From Bacillota bacterium (lineage in GTDB: Bacteria; Bacillota; Clostridia; Christensenellales; SZUA-584): a stretch of DNA of 64,000 bases. The stretch covers positions 1-64,000 of the forward strand of contig JAEYLC010000037.1 of the NCBI GenBank assembly GCA_023461435.1, in the 5' to 3' direction. A program made the position numbers and the translations under genes. Below the pieces are notes generated by a model. The model searched no databases. It saw only the letters and a list, made by a program, of their open reading frames with translations, and was not told where the DNA came from. Shown here piece by piece: positions 16,029 to 24,780 of this stretch; within the stretch, counting starts at the first letter, position 1, and every line of letters begins with the position of its first letter.

Positions 16029-18191
16029 ATGGGAGCCAATCCGCTGAAAAGAAGGCTGGTGCCCAAAAGGCAGCTTCTCGCGTCCGTATTGATCGGGCTC
16101 GTGACGCTGGTTATCGTGTTCGTGCTGATTGCGCTCTCCATGACACCCGTTCAGTATGACATTGTGGCCGGAGATGTGGCGCCCGCCACGATCACGGCGA
16201 GCCGCGAAGTGACGGACCAGATTTCGACCGACGCCGCGATCGTCAAGGCGCGTTCGGAAGTGCCGCTCATGTACGCGCTGGATACCGCCGTGACGTCGCA
16301 GGTTCAGCAAAGCGTCAGCGACTATTTCGCGCTCGCGAAGACGGCGATGGAAGCGATGCGCGACGCGTATATCACAGCGCAGGTGAAGGAATCGGGCTAC
16401 AGCTATTCGCGTGATTATTTCCTCGGGCTTTTCAGCCCCGCCGATGTGGACTGGCCGTCGTTTCTGACGGCGCAGCACAAGGAGGACGTGAGGAACATAC
16501 TCTCCGATCCGGCAATGCCCGACGATGCGATTATTGCGCTGGCCAAAATGGATGCTGAGGCGCTTAAAAAAATGGCGGACGATGTGGGCGGCATCGTGGC
16601 GGCATCGCTCGAGAACGGCGTCCGTAAAGAAAATCTGCGCAGCGAAAAAATGGACGTGGAAGATGCGGTCAAAGCGCTGTATCCCGATATGAGCGGATAT
16701 GTCGCTTATTTCCCGGTTGATAATAACTATAAAGCCAATATGCTCGTGGACGACGCGGCGACCGAGCAGGCACGCGCTGAGGCGGCCTCCAAGGTGCCGC
16801 CGGTTATCTACAAGCAGAATCAAACCATCGTGAATACAGGCGAAGTTGTGACAAAGGAGCAGCTAGCGGTGCTGCAGGAGCTCGGGCTCGTCGGCGGCGA
16901 GGAGATCAATTTTGCGCTGTATGCGGGGCTGCTGCTGATGCTCGTGCTCGTGTTTGCCGTTTACGCCACGTACCTTTATCAGTTTGAGACAGAACTGCTC
17001 ACCGACACGAGAAAGCTCTTTGTGCTGGCCACCGTCATTTTGGTGGTGGCGCTGCTGAGCGTGGCGTTATCAAGGCTCGATCCGCGCATTATCCCCGCGT
17101 TCTTCGGCACGATGCTGGCGTGCGTGCTCGTCTCCCAGAGAAGCGCGCTCGCGCTCAACGTTTTTTTCGCGTTTGTTTTGAGTATGATCACCTCGTGGCA
17201 GTCGGGAGTGATGAGCGCCACGATGCTCGGCAGCATGATGATGACGATCGTGGGCGGTTCGGTGAGCATATTTATGCTGCATCGGCCGGGGCACCGTTCG
17301 TCGCTGATTTACGCGGGGCTGGCGGGCGGCATTGCGAGCATGCTGATCACAGCGCTGCTCAGCATCATCAGCTCCGTGAACATCGTTTGGGACAAGCTGT
17401 TTATCGACTGTGCTTTTGCGGTGGGTAGCGGGCTGCTCGCGGGCGTGCTCGGCGTGGGGACGCTGCCGATATGGGAAGCGGCTTTCCGCGTGTCCACTCC
17501 GGCCAAGCTTTTAGAGCTCTCCAACCCGAACCATCCGCTGCTAAAACGGCTCACGATTGAAGCGCCGGGCACCTATCATCACAGCATTTTGACGGCGAAC
17601 CTCGCGGAGGCAGGGGCGGACGCGGTGGGCGCGAACGCGCTGCTGTGCCGCGTGGGCGCCTATTTCCACGATGTGGGCAAGCTTAAGAACCCGCGTTATT
17701 TCAAGGAGAATCAAAAGGGCGAAAATCCGCACGACAGTATGGACCCGCGTGAAAGCGCGAAGATCATTGTGAACCATGTGCCATACGGTCTCGAGCTTGC
17801 GCACCGGTATAAGCTGCCGCGCGACGTGCAGAAGATCATCGCGCAGCACCACGGCGACAGCATCGTGCCGTTTTTCAGCCACAAGGCGGAGCAGGCGGGG
17901 CTTGCGGTCGACGAAGCGGTGTTCAAATATCCGGGCAGCAAGCCGTCCACCAAGGAGGGCGCGATCGTGATGCTGGCGGATATCGTGGAAGCCGCCGTAC
18001 GCAGCATGGACGACCCGGACAGGGAACAGGTAAAGGACATGGTCGACAAGCTGGTACGCGCGAAATACAACGACGGCCAGCTCGACGACTGCCCGCTGAA
18101 CCGCCGTGACCTCAATTCGATTTCGAAGGCGTTTTTGCATATGTACGACGGCGCGCTGCACGAGCGCGTCAAATATCCGGATCAGGAGTAA
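16029..18191 (+). CDS. pgpH: 7TM-HD family c-di-AMP phosphodiesterase PgpH
   Basis: A 720-residue protein with one N-terminal helix (about 20-42), a large extracellular 7TMR-HDED domain (about 45-295), seven membrane helices (about 305-490) and a cytoplasmic HD domain. HD motif residues appear in APGTYHHSIL, AYFHDVGKLKNP and NHVPYG, with a later QHHGDS. Family members such as Listeria PgpH degrade c-di-AMP. ATG 16029 has GGAGG 8 nt upstream; a 26-codon longer reading overlaps phoH and is unlikely. Confidence 0.93.
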   Translation: MGANPLKRRLVPKRQLLASVLIGLVTLVIVFVLIALSMTPVQYDIVAGDVAPATITASREVTDQISTDAAIVKARSEVPLMYALDTAVTSQVQQSVSDYFALAKTAMEAMRDAYITAQVKESGYSYSRDYFLGLFSPADVDWPSFLTAQHKEDVRNILSDPAMPDDAIIALAKMDAEALKKMADDVGGIVAASLENGVRKENLRSEKMDVEDAVKALYPDMSGYVAYFPVDNNYKANMLVDDAATEQARAEAASKVPPVIYKQNQTIVNTGEVVTKEQLAVLQELGLVGGEEINFALYAGLLLMLVLVFAVYATYLYQFETELLTDTRKLFVLATVILVVALLSVALSRLDPRIIPAFFGTMLACVLVSQRSALALNVFFAFVLSMITSWQSGVMSATMLGSMMMTIVGGSVSIFMLHRPGHRSSLIYAGLAGGIASMLITALLSIISSVNIVWDKLFIDCAFAVGSGLLAGVLGVGTLPIWEAAFRVSTPAKLLELSNPNHPLLKRLTIEAPGTYHHSILTANLAEAGADAVGANALLCRVGAYFHDVGKLKNPRYFKENQKGENPHDSMDPRESAKIIVNHVPYGLELAHRYKLPRDVQKIIAQHHGDSIVPFFSHKAEQAGLAVDEAVFKYPGSKPSTKEGAIVMLADIVEAAVRSMDDPDREQVKDMVDKLVRAKYNDGQLDDCPLNRRDLNSISKAFLHMYDGALHERVKYPDQE

Positions 18192-18194
18192 ACG

Positions 18195-18620
18195 ATGCTG
18201 AAGGTGGACATCATCTGGCAGGGCGCCCAAAGCGACGCCAAAATAAAGCGCGCGGCGCTTAAAGCGGCGCGCATGGCGGCAAAATATGAAAAGAAGTCGG
18301 GCAGCGTATCGCTGCTGATGACGGACGATGAAAACATTCATCAGCTCAACAGGGAATTCCGTCAGGTGGATAAGCCGACGGATGTGCTCTCGTTCCCGTC
18401 CGACGAGCCGGGGTTTCTCGGTGACATCGCGATATCGGTGCCGTGCGCGGTCCGGCAGGCCGAAGAGTACGGCCACTCCGTCGATCGTGAGATCGCGTTT
18501 TTAACGGTACACGCGATGCTGCACCTTTTCGGCTACGATCATATTGAGCCGCAGGATGAGGAGATCATGCGCAGCCGCCAGCGCGATATACTGGCCGCTG
18601 CGGGGATGGAGAGATTATGA
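18195..18620 (+). CDS. ybeY: Endoribonuclease YbeY (rRNA maturation factor)
   Basis: A 141-residue zinc-dependent RNase for 16S rRNA 3' maturation and ribosome quality control. The metal motif HAMLHLFGYDH (about residues 108-118) has the three conserved histidines of HxxxHxxxxxH, and SFP plus GDIAIS come before it as usual. It follows pgpH by 3 bp and overlaps cdd by 4 bp (ATGA). A dgkA gene, often present between ybeY and cdd, is missing. Confidence 0.95.
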   Translation: MLKVDIIWQGAQSDAKIKRAALKAARMAAKYEKKSGSVSLLMTDDENIHQLNREFRQVDKPTDVLSFPSDEPGFLGDIAISVPCAVRQAEEYGHSVDREIAFLTVHAMLHLFGYDHIEPQDEEIMRSRQRDILAAAGMERL

Positions 18621-19015
18621 CGGATGCCGAGCTGCTTGCGGCAGCCAAAGCCGCCAAGGAGGGCGCATACGCCCCGTATTCGCGTTTCCGTGTGGGCGCA
18701 GCGCTGATCGGCAAGAGCGGGAGAGTCTATATGGGCGCCAACGTGGAAAATGCGGCGTACAGCGTGACGTGCTGCGCGGAGCGCACGGCGCTTTTCAAGG
18801 CGGTGACAGAAGGCGAGCGTGAGTTCGCCGCGATCGCGGTGACATCCGACTCAAACGGCCCGACATACCCCTGCGGCGTGTGCCGGCAGGCGCTGTATGA
18901 GTTTTCGCCGGACCTGAAGGTGCTGGCCTCAAACAACAATCTTGAATATGAAACGACAACGCTGGAGCAGCTGCTGCCGCACGCTTTTTCCGGCAAAGAG
19001 ATGGAGTCAAAATAA
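18617..19015 (+). CDS. cdd: Cytidine deaminase
   Basis: A 132-residue homotetrameric-type cytidine deaminase that converts (deoxy)cytidine to (deoxy)uridine in pyrimidine salvage. Zinc-binding and catalytic motifs are CCAERTALFKA (catalytic Glu) and PCGVCRQ. The start overlaps the ybeY stop, and the stop abuts the GTG start of era. Confidence 0.96.
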   Translation: MTDAELLAAAKAAKEGAYAPYSRFRVGAALIGKSGRVYMGANVENAAYSVTCCAERTALFKAVTEGEREFAAIAVTSDSNGPTYPCGVCRQALYEFSPDLKVLASNNNLEYETTTLEQLLPHAFSGKEMESK

Positions 19016-19903
19016 GTGGAACATAAATCGGCATTTATCGCCATTGTCGGGCGGCCCAATGTGGGCAAATCGACAATCATGAACCGCATCGTGGGCGCCA
19101 AGGTCGCGATCGTTTCTAAAAAGCCTCAGACAACGCGCAGCCGCATTTCGGGCGTGGTGACGGGGCAGGATTATCAAATGGTGTTTCTCGACACGCCGGG
19201 CGTGCACTCGCCGCGCAACAGGCTCGGAGAATTCATGGTCAAAACAGCGTTCGATTCCGCGCGAGATGTGGAGGCGATACTGTTTATGTGCGACGCACAG
19301 AGAGGCGTCGAAAGTGAAGACTTAGAACTGCTCGGCAGGCTGCTAAAAGGCGGACTGCCCGTAATAGCCGCTGTGAACAAAACGGACGCGGCGGGCAAAC
19401 AGAAAAGCCTTGAAGAGGCGCATAAGCTTTTAGACGCTGGGCTGGAAACTGAGCCGCATCTCATATCGGCGAAGAACGGAGACGGCGTGGACGAGCTGCT
19501 GGCGAGCCTCAAACAGTTCCTTGTGCCGGGCCCGAAATATTACCCGGACGACGAGTATACGGACCAGCCCGAGCGCATCATCGCGGCGGAGATGATACGT
19601 GAGAAGGCGCTGCGGCTGCTGCAGGAAGAGGTGCCGCACGGCATCGGTGTGTTTGTGAACAGCGTGAAGCACCGCGAGGACAAGGACATCGTAGACGTCT
19701 CCGCGACGATCATCTGCGAGCGCGAGACGCACAAGGGCATTATTATCGGCCGCGGCGGCAAGATGCTTAAAACCATCGGCACCGAGGCGCGAAAAGACCT
19801 CGAGATGCTGTTCGGCACGAAGGTGTTCCTGGAGCTTTGGGTGAAGGTGGAGGAGGGCTGGCGCGACAGCACGCGCGTGATGCGCGAGCTCGGCTATGAA
19901 TAG
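19016..19903 (+). CDS. era: GTPase Era
   Basis: A 295-residue GTPase that binds the 3' end of 16S rRNA during 30S assembly. G motifs are GRPNVGKST, TTRSRISG (switch I), DTPGVHSPRNRLGEFM, NKTD and SAKNGDG. The C-terminal KH domain carries IIGRGGKMLKTIG. The start codon is GTG, directly after the cdd stop. It is the last gene before a 500-bp repeat-rich gap. Confidence 0.97.
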   Translation: MEHKSAFIAIVGRPNVGKSTIMNRIVGAKVAIVSKKPQTTRSRISGVVTGQDYQMVFLDTPGVHSPRNRLGEFMVKTAFDSARDVEAILFMCDAQRGVESEDLELLGRLLKGGLPVIAAVNKTDAAGKQKSLEEAHKLLDAGLETEPHLISAKNGDGVDELLASLKQFLVPGPKYYPDDEYTDQPERIIAAEMIREKALRLLQEEVPHGIGVFVNSVKHREDKDIVDVSATIICERETHKGIIIGRGGKMLKTIGTEARKDLEMLFGTKVFLELWVKVEEGWRDSTRVMRELGYE

Positions 19904-19933
19904 GCATTGCGAATAACGTAAAGCCGCACGGTG

Positions 19934-20281
19934 CTCCTTCCGTCAAATGTCGGATGAATCTGGCGAAAGCCTGAGGGAGAAATGTATCTGCAAACAGCAC
20001 GGAAGTATCTTGTTGACTCCTTCCGTCAAAGTGCCAATAGTCATTCTTATTGAGCATAAGCGATTGACTACGCAGTGGACTGGAATCCCATGTTTAAAGC
20101 GTTTTACCATGGGATGCTTCACTTCACTTGCATTTCGTTCAGCATGACAGGTTGGGGGTTTATCAAGTTGGCCTCCTTTAATAAAGGAGGTGGCACGCGC
20201 AGCGTGACGGAGGATTGCGGCATGCCGCTGCCTCACAAAGCTGATCGCTCTTTGATCAATCCTCAGTCAGCTTAGCTGACT
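19934..20281 (+). repeat. Palindrome-rich intergenic repeat region between era and recO
   Basis: CTCCTTCCGTCAAA occurs twice as a direct repeat (19934-19947 and 20017-20030), and a near-complement TGACGGAGGA appears at 20205-20214. Further palindromes are CCTCCTTT/AAAGGAGG (20172-20190), CACGC/GCGTG (20194-20206), GCGGCATGCCGC (20217-20228) and AGTCAGCT/AGCTGACT (20265-20281). The layout resembles dispersed intergenic palindromic elements of gut Clostridia. No credible gene lies in it. Confidence 0.65.
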
Positions 20282-20317
20282 GCGGAATTATTTATAAAAT
20301 GATTATGAGTTATATTT

Positions 20318-20413
20318 ATGAGCCAGAAGAAAGAAAAGTATAATATGAAAACCGGATGCAATATCTCGCTCGGCGGCATCACACGCGTGACGCGCGGACC
20401 CGGCGGCGCGTAG
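20318..20413 (+). CDS. Possible 31-residue ORF coupled to recO
   Basis: The reading frame MSQKKEKYNMKTGCNISLGG continues to a TAG that ends 2 bp before the recO start. The Firmicute era-recO gap often holds a tiny yqzL gene at this place, but the sequence is not recognisably YqzL and the ribosome site is weak. Translation through it might feed ribosomes to recO. Confidence 0.25.
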   Translation: MSQKKEKYNMKTGCNISLGGITRVTRGPGGA

Positions 20414-20415
20414 AC

Positions 20416-21183
20416 ATGGGCGCGGGACGCGATACGACAGCCGTCGTGATACGGACGGTGGATTATAACGACAACGATAAAATGGTGACGCTGCTGACTC
20501 AGGACTACGGGCGCATGTCCGCGCGGATACGCGGATGCAAAAAGCCCGCGTCCAAGCTGTTTTCCGCCGCGTCGCTTTTTTGCTGCGGCGATTTCTCGTT
20601 CTTCGAGAAGGACGGGCGCTACGGCGTGAAGGGCTGCTCCATCCGCCGCACGTTCTTTGGGCTTCAGGACGACTACGACGCTTACGCCGCCGCGTGCTTT
20701 ATCGCGGACGCGGTCGATAAGGTGGCGCAGGAGGACGACGTGCCGTCGGGCTTGTTCACGCTGACGGTCAACGCGCTTTATGCGCTCGATACGGGGGCCG
20801 CGCCGGCTGGCACGGTGCTTTGCTGGTTCTTGCAGCGGCTGCTGCACATTGAAGGCGTATACCCGAGCCTTGCCGCCTGTGCGGTCTGCGGCGGCGAACC
20901 GCCGCTCGTCAAGTTTTCAGCGGAGCACGGCGGCGCGCTGTGCGGCGCCTGCGCGCGCGGCATCAAAGGCGAGCCCATCGATGAAGCGTTTTTAAACGCG
21001 CTGCGTTTGCTGGCGCGTACGGCTGCGAAGGATATTGGGAGCATTAGCATCAGCGATGATGCGCAAAAACGCCTGAGCGCGTCGCTGATCGCTTATTTGG
21101 AGCATGTGCTGCAGCGCCCGCTCAAGACGGCGAAGTATATTGGCGGCGGCGCAAAAAAAGACGCTGTGATAAACGATAAATGA
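20416..21183 (+). CDS. recO: DNA repair protein RecO
   Basis: A 255-residue recombination mediator that helps load RecA with RecR. The N-terminal OB fold spans about residues 1-80 (TTAVVIRTVDYNDNDKMVTL). The C-terminal helical domain contains a zinc site CAVCGGEPP and CGAC (about residues 155-180). ATG 20416 matches family starts better than a 20-codon longer frame. The conserved era-recO order supports the call. Confidence 0.93.
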   Translation: MGAGRDTTAVVIRTVDYNDNDKMVTLLTQDYGRMSARIRGCKKPASKLFSAASLFCCGDFSFFEKDGRYGVKGCSIRRTFFGLQDDYDAYAAACFIADAVDKVAQEDDVPSGLFTLTVNALYALDTGAAPAGTVLCWFLQRLLHIEGVYPSLAACAVCGGEPPLVKFSAEHGGALCGACARGIKGEPIDEAFLNALRLLARTAAKDIGSISISDDAQKRLSASLIAYLEHVLQRPLKTAKYIGGGAKKDAVINDK

Positions 21184-21196
21184 GTGGCCGATTGTA

Positions 21197-21225
21197 TTGA
21201 CATTGTGGTCTACATATGATAAAAT
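21197..21225 (+). promoter_or_regulatory. Promoter of the tRNA cluster
   Basis: TTGACA (21197-21202), a 17-bp spacer and TAAAAT (21220-21225), about 50 bp before the first tRNA. Confidence 0.75.
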
Positions 21226-21276
21226 TCCGTTCTGTCGGTTGCTCGATATAGCTCGGCTTTTAGCGGCTGACTATGT

Positions 21277-21353
21277 GCGCCTGTAGCTCAGCAGGATAGA
21301 GCAACGGCCTTCTAAGCCGTGTGTCCAGGGTTCGAGTCCCCGCAGGCGCGCCA
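21277..21353 (+). tRNA. tRNA-Arg (TCT)
   Basis: A 77-nt cloverleaf. Acceptor GCGCCTG pairs with CAGGCGC, the anticodon stem ACGGC/GCCGT encloses loop CTTCTAA with anticodon TCT, the T arm has GTTCGAGTC, and CCA is encoded. It is the first tRNA of a three-gene cluster. Confidence 0.95.
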
Positions 21354-21394
21354 AATATGGTGCCTCAGAAAGGCGGCTTTTTGAGGCGGTTCAT

Positions 21395-21472
21395 GGTGGG
21401 TATAGCTCAGTTGGTTAGAGCGCCAGGTTGTGGCCCTGGAGGCCGTGGGTTCGAATCCCACTACTCACCCCA
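21395..21472 (+). tRNA. tRNA-His (GTG)
   Basis: Acceptor GTGGGTA pairs with TACTCAC, the anticodon stem CCAGG/CCTGG encloses TTGTGGC with anticodon GTG, the T loop is TTCGAAT, and CCA is encoded. An extra G at 21395 opposite the C discriminator is the G-1 typical of tRNA-His. Confidence 0.95.
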
Positions 21473-21493
21473 TTTTATTACTCCGTTTGCCGA

Positions 21494-21568
21494 TGGGGTG
21501 TAGCCAAGCGGTAAGGCACGGGACTTTGACTCCCGCATTCGTAGGTTCAAATCCTGCCACCCCAGCCA
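21494..21568 (+). tRNA. tRNA-Gln (TTG)
   Basis: A 75-nt cloverleaf. Acceptor TGGGGTG pairs with CACCCCA, the anticodon stem CGGGA/TCCCG encloses CTTTGAC with anticodon TTG, and CCA is encoded. It is the last tRNA of the cluster. Confidence 0.95.
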
Positions 21569-21604
21569 AGCTTCTTCTGTTTCAAACAGAAAACAAACAT
21601 TCGA

Positions 21605-21626
21605 AAAGCCTTGAGGGCTTTTTTTG
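21605..21626 (+). terminator. Terminator of the tRNA cluster
   Basis: AAAGCC TTGA GGGCTTT followed by a T run, 37 bp after tRNA-Gln. Confidence 0.8.
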
Positions 21627-21846
21627 TTTTCGAGCTGATCTCGACAGCGGTTTCGTCAGAACTGCTTTTTTGTATCAAAGACATTTTGTATTGTCACAAT
21701 AAAACAGGATGATTGAGATGGCTAGCCGGTGTCCGGCGGGCATCTGCTTTTACAATTTTTCTATTCTGTTTCCGCTGATTGTAAACGGGGGTATCGACAG
21801 TCTGGAGGGCTCAGGGGTCACCGGACCTTTTTTGTTAGAAAAAGCG

Positions 21847-22698
21847 TCAGCGTAGGCCCTGTTCGATCTTTCGTTTATACTGCCCCGGCGTGATGCCGTA
21901 TCGCTCCTTGAACAGCGCGATGAAGTGGGAGACGTTGTCGTAGCCGAGCTCCAGCGCCGCGTCCGTCACGCTGAGCCGACCAACGAGCTCCTGCGCCTTT
22001 TCCATGCGCAGCTCCGTGAGGAACACCTTGGGCGACATACCCGTTACCTTCTTGAAATACTGGCTGAAGCCCGCCTCCGACATGCCCAGTTCGTCCGCCA
22101 CCTGCCGGATGCTGACCGGCGAGGCGTACGCCTCTTTCATCAGGCGTATTGCGCGGTTGACCGGGCTTTGCGGCATGCATTCGAGCAGCTCATATGCGCC
22201 CTTGGTCTGCATCATGTAGTAAACGAGCTCCTGCCCGAACAGGTCGAGTATGTACTTCTTGTCCCGTCCGCCCTCAGACAACAGGCGCAGTATCTTCTGG
22301 TAGGATTCCTGAAAACCCGCGCTTTTGGCCGCGCACAGCACGCGGTTCTGCGCGAGCAGGCTGTAGTCGTAATCGCCGCGGGCGCAGATATGCCGCGCCA
22401 CCTGTTCCACGAGCGCGTCGCTGAGCTCGAACACCAGCGCGCGTGTGGGGCGGTCCATCTTCATTTGTACGTGCGACTGCGGAGGCAGCAGCAGGTATTG
22501 GCCCGCGCCGTAAGTGAAACGCCGCGCGTCGTTGACGCTGATATGCTTTTCGCCGTCGATGATGGTGCAAAGCCGGGCGTATTCGTAGGAGCGGTAGGAA
22601 TCGGAGAAGTTCGCGGCGAGATCGTAGTAGAGCACACGCAGGTATTGCGTTTCAAGCCGGTCGGAGAGCTCCAGCTCTCTAATGAAATTATGCAGCAT
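21847..22698 (-). CDS. AraC-family transcriptional regulator
   Basis: A 283-residue regulator. The N-terminal cupin-like sensor spans about residues 20-150 (SYEYARLCTIIDGEKHISV) and the C-terminal double helix-turn-helix spans about residues 185-280. The DNA-binding part shows SIRQVADELGMSEAGFSQYF and the closing AraC signature DAALELGYDNVSHFIALFKE. It is divergent from the aldehyde dehydrogenase gene, with 285 bp between them, so it probably controls that gene in response to a small ligand. GAGGTGATG precedes the start. Confidence 0.9.
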   Translation of the reverse strand: MLHNFIRELELSDRLETQYLRVLYYDLAANFSDSYRSYEYARLCTIIDGEKHISVNDARRFTYGAGQYLLLPPQSHVQMKMDRPTRALVFELSDALVEQVARHICARGDYDYSLLAQNRVLCAAKSAGFQESYQKILRLLSEGGRDKKYILDLFGQELVYYMMQTKGAYELLECMPQSPVNRAIRLMKEAYASPVSIRQVADELGMSEAGFSQYFKKVTGMSPKVFLTELRMEKAQELVGRLSVTDAALELGYDNVSHFIALFKERYGITPGQYKRKIEQGLR

Positions 22699-22983
22699 AA
22701 CATCACCTCCTCATACCATATCACATATATGCAGGCGGGACAACCAATAGGACATCATTGCTTAAATAAATGGCATTGCCGCTAAAAAATAAGGTAGAAA
22801 ACTTAGGGCTTGGTGGATATACTTTAACTGACGAAGTATAAAAGAAGTATCGGCACACCGGCATCTTTAGCCTGCACCATCGTACACTGCGGATATCTGC
22901 TGACGGAACCGGCGTTAAACGCGGAATTGTTTTCGTGCGCTCAAAACGCACCTAATAAAACAAAGTAAAGGGAGGGAAGGGTT

Positions 22984-24459
22984 ATGAATACTGTCATTGA
23001 CGACAGATACGGGCTTTTTATCGACAACGAATGGGTGGACGGCAAAAAGGGAAAGACTTTCGAATGCTTCAATCCGGCGAACGGCGAGCGGCTGGCCACC
23101 TGCGTGGACGCGACGGCGGAGGATGTGGACATTGCGGTGAGAGCGGCCTGGAAAGCCTTCGAGAGCTGGAAGAAGGTGAGCCCGCAGGAGCGTATGACGA
23201 TGCTGCTGAAAATCGCCGACCTGATCGACGAGAACGCGGAGAAGCTGGCCATGGTGGAGACGCTGGACAACGGCAAGCCCATCCGTGAGACAACGGCCAT
23301 CGACGTGCCGCTGGCGTCCGATCACTTCCGCTATTTCGCGGGCGCGGTGCGCACCGAGGAGGGCGAGGCGGTGATGATCGACGACAGCACGCTGAGCCTG
23401 ATACTGCGCGAACCCATCGGCGTGGTGGGGCAGATTGTGCCGTGGAATTTCCCGTTCCTGATGGCGGCGTGGAAGCTGGCACCGGCACTGGCCGCTGGCA
23501 ACTGCGTGGTGTTGAAGCCGTCGTCCGTGACGTCGCTGAGCACGCTTGAGTTTGCAAAGCTGCTGGCGCAGATACTGCCGCCCGGCGTCGTGAACGTGCT
23601 CACCGGGCGCGGCTCGGTGAGCGGCGAGGCCATGCTGCGCCACGAGGGTTTCCGTAAGCTGGCGTTCACCGGCTCCACCGAGATCGGCTATACGGTGGCG
23701 GAGGCTGCCGCGCAGAAGATCATACCCGCGACGCTGGAGCTTGGCGGCAAATCGGCCAACATCTACTTCCCCGACGCGCCGTGGGAGAAGGCCATTGAAG
23801 GCTTGCAGATCGGCATACTGTTCAATCAGGGGCAGGTATGCTGCGCGGGCTCGCGCGCTTTCGTGCATGAAGACATCTATGACCAGTTCCTCGAGGATGC
23901 CGCGGCGGCGTTCGACAGTGTGAAGGTGGGGCTGCCGTGGGAGAAGGACACCATCATGGGCTCACAAATCAACGAGGCGCAAGTGAAAAAGATACTCGGC
24001 TATGTGGATATCGGCAAAAAGGAGGGCGCGCGCGTGGCGGCAGGCGGTTACCGCGTCACAGAAGGCGGGCTGGATAAAGGCTGCTTTGTGAAGCCGACCA
24101 TTTTAGCCGACGTCACCAACGACATGAGGGTGGCGCAGGAGGAGATATTCGGGCCGGTGGTGTGCGTGATACCTTTCAGGGATGAGGACGAGGTGATTCG
24201 CATGGCGAACGACAACGAATACGGCCTGGGCGGCGCGGTGTGGACGAAGGACATCAACCGGGCGTTCCGCGTGGCGCGCGGCGTGGAGACAGGCCGTATG
24301 TGGGTGAACAACTACAACAACCTGCCCGCGCACGCCCCGTTCGGCGGCTATAAGAAGTCCGGCATCGGCCGCGAAACGCATAAGGTGATACTGGAGCATT
24401 ACACGCAGATGAAGAACATCTATATCAGCCTGACGGAGAGCAAGGTCGGGTTGTATTGA
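22984..24459 (+). CDS. NAD(P)-dependent aldehyde dehydrogenase
   Basis: A 491-residue soluble ALDH-superfamily enzyme that oxidises an aldehyde to the acid. Cofactor motifs are GQIVPWNFPFLMAAWK and FTGSTEIGYTVAEAA. Catalytic Glu lies in LELGGKSANI and catalytic Cys in NQGQVCCAGSR. The ending includes PFGGYKKSGIGRE. It is nearest to the betaine/acetaldehyde-type group, but the substrate cannot be fixed. AAAGGGAGG lies before the ATG, and a strong terminator follows. It is divergent from the AraC gene, its likely regulator. Confidence 0.92.
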   Translation: MNTVIDDRYGLFIDNEWVDGKKGKTFECFNPANGERLATCVDATAEDVDIAVRAAWKAFESWKKVSPQERMTMLLKIADLIDENAEKLAMVETLDNGKPIRETTAIDVPLASDHFRYFAGAVRTEEGEAVMIDDSTLSLILREPIGVVGQIVPWNFPFLMAAWKLAPALAAGNCVVLKPSSVTSLSTLEFAKLLAQILPPGVVNVLTGRGSVSGEAMLRHEGFRKLAFTGSTEIGYTVAEAAAQKIIPATLELGGKSANIYFPDAPWEKAIEGLQIGILFNQGQVCCAGSRAFVHEDIYDQFLEDAAAAFDSVKVGLPWEKDTIMGSQINEAQVKKILGYVDIGKKEGARVAAGGYRVTEGGLDKGCFVKPTILADVTNDMRVAQEEIFGPVVCVIPFRDEDEVIRMANDNEYGLGGAVWTKDINRAFRVARGVETGRMWVNNYNNLPAHAPFGGYKKSGIGRETHKVILEHYTQMKNIYISLTESKVGLY

Positions 24460-24485
24460 GCGAAAGCCAAAGTCCGATAAACAAG

Positions 24486-24522
24486 ACGCAGCCGGGCAGA
24501 AGAACTCCCCGGCTGCGTTTTT
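24486..24522 (+). terminator. Terminator of the aldehyde dehydrogenase gene
   Basis: ACGCAGCCGGG (24486-24496) pairs perfectly with CCCGGCTGCGT (24508-24518), followed by T. Confidence 0.9.
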
Positions 24523-24683
24523 GGTTTGAAAAATGAAACGCTCAGTATGTCGTTCTCCCTAAAGGAGAAGCCTGTACAATCATCGTATTGAAGAGATATA
24601 CTGCGGATACAGTCAGCCCGACCTTCGTGGCTGTCGGACGCTGGTTAGCCTTGCGGCAATATCGATAGAAGAAAGGTCAGCTC
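24523..24683. other. Gene-free stretch between converging transcripts
   Basis: No gene is seen. The only structures are a small hairpin TTCTCC/GGAGAA (24553-24569) and a weak CCGAC/GTCGG inverted repeat near 24620-24640. The first resembles the purine/pyrimidine palindromes in the era-recO gap. Confidence 0.4.
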
Positions 24684-24709
24684 ATAAAAAATCCCCCAGA
24701 TGGGGGACA
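24684..24709 (-). terminator. Terminator of the iron alcohol dehydrogenase gene
   Basis: Read on the minus strand, GTCCCCC ATCT GGGGGAT is followed by six T. It lies 71 bp past the stop of the dehydrogenase gene. Confidence 0.85.
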
Positions 24710-24780
24710 TGTGTATAATTGATTAAACACCTTGCGGTGATCGCTTCGTCTTAAAAAATGCTGCCAACCAAGCCGCCGCA

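Noticed and set aside
17541..18476. Long minus-strand frame opposite pgpH/ybeY
   Set aside because: Antisense shadow rich in His/Arg/Val, without ribosome site or known motif.
21925..22785. 286-codon plus-strand frame opposite the AraC gene
   Set aside because: The AraC reading has full helix-turn-helix motifs; the plus frame is an antisense shadow of it.
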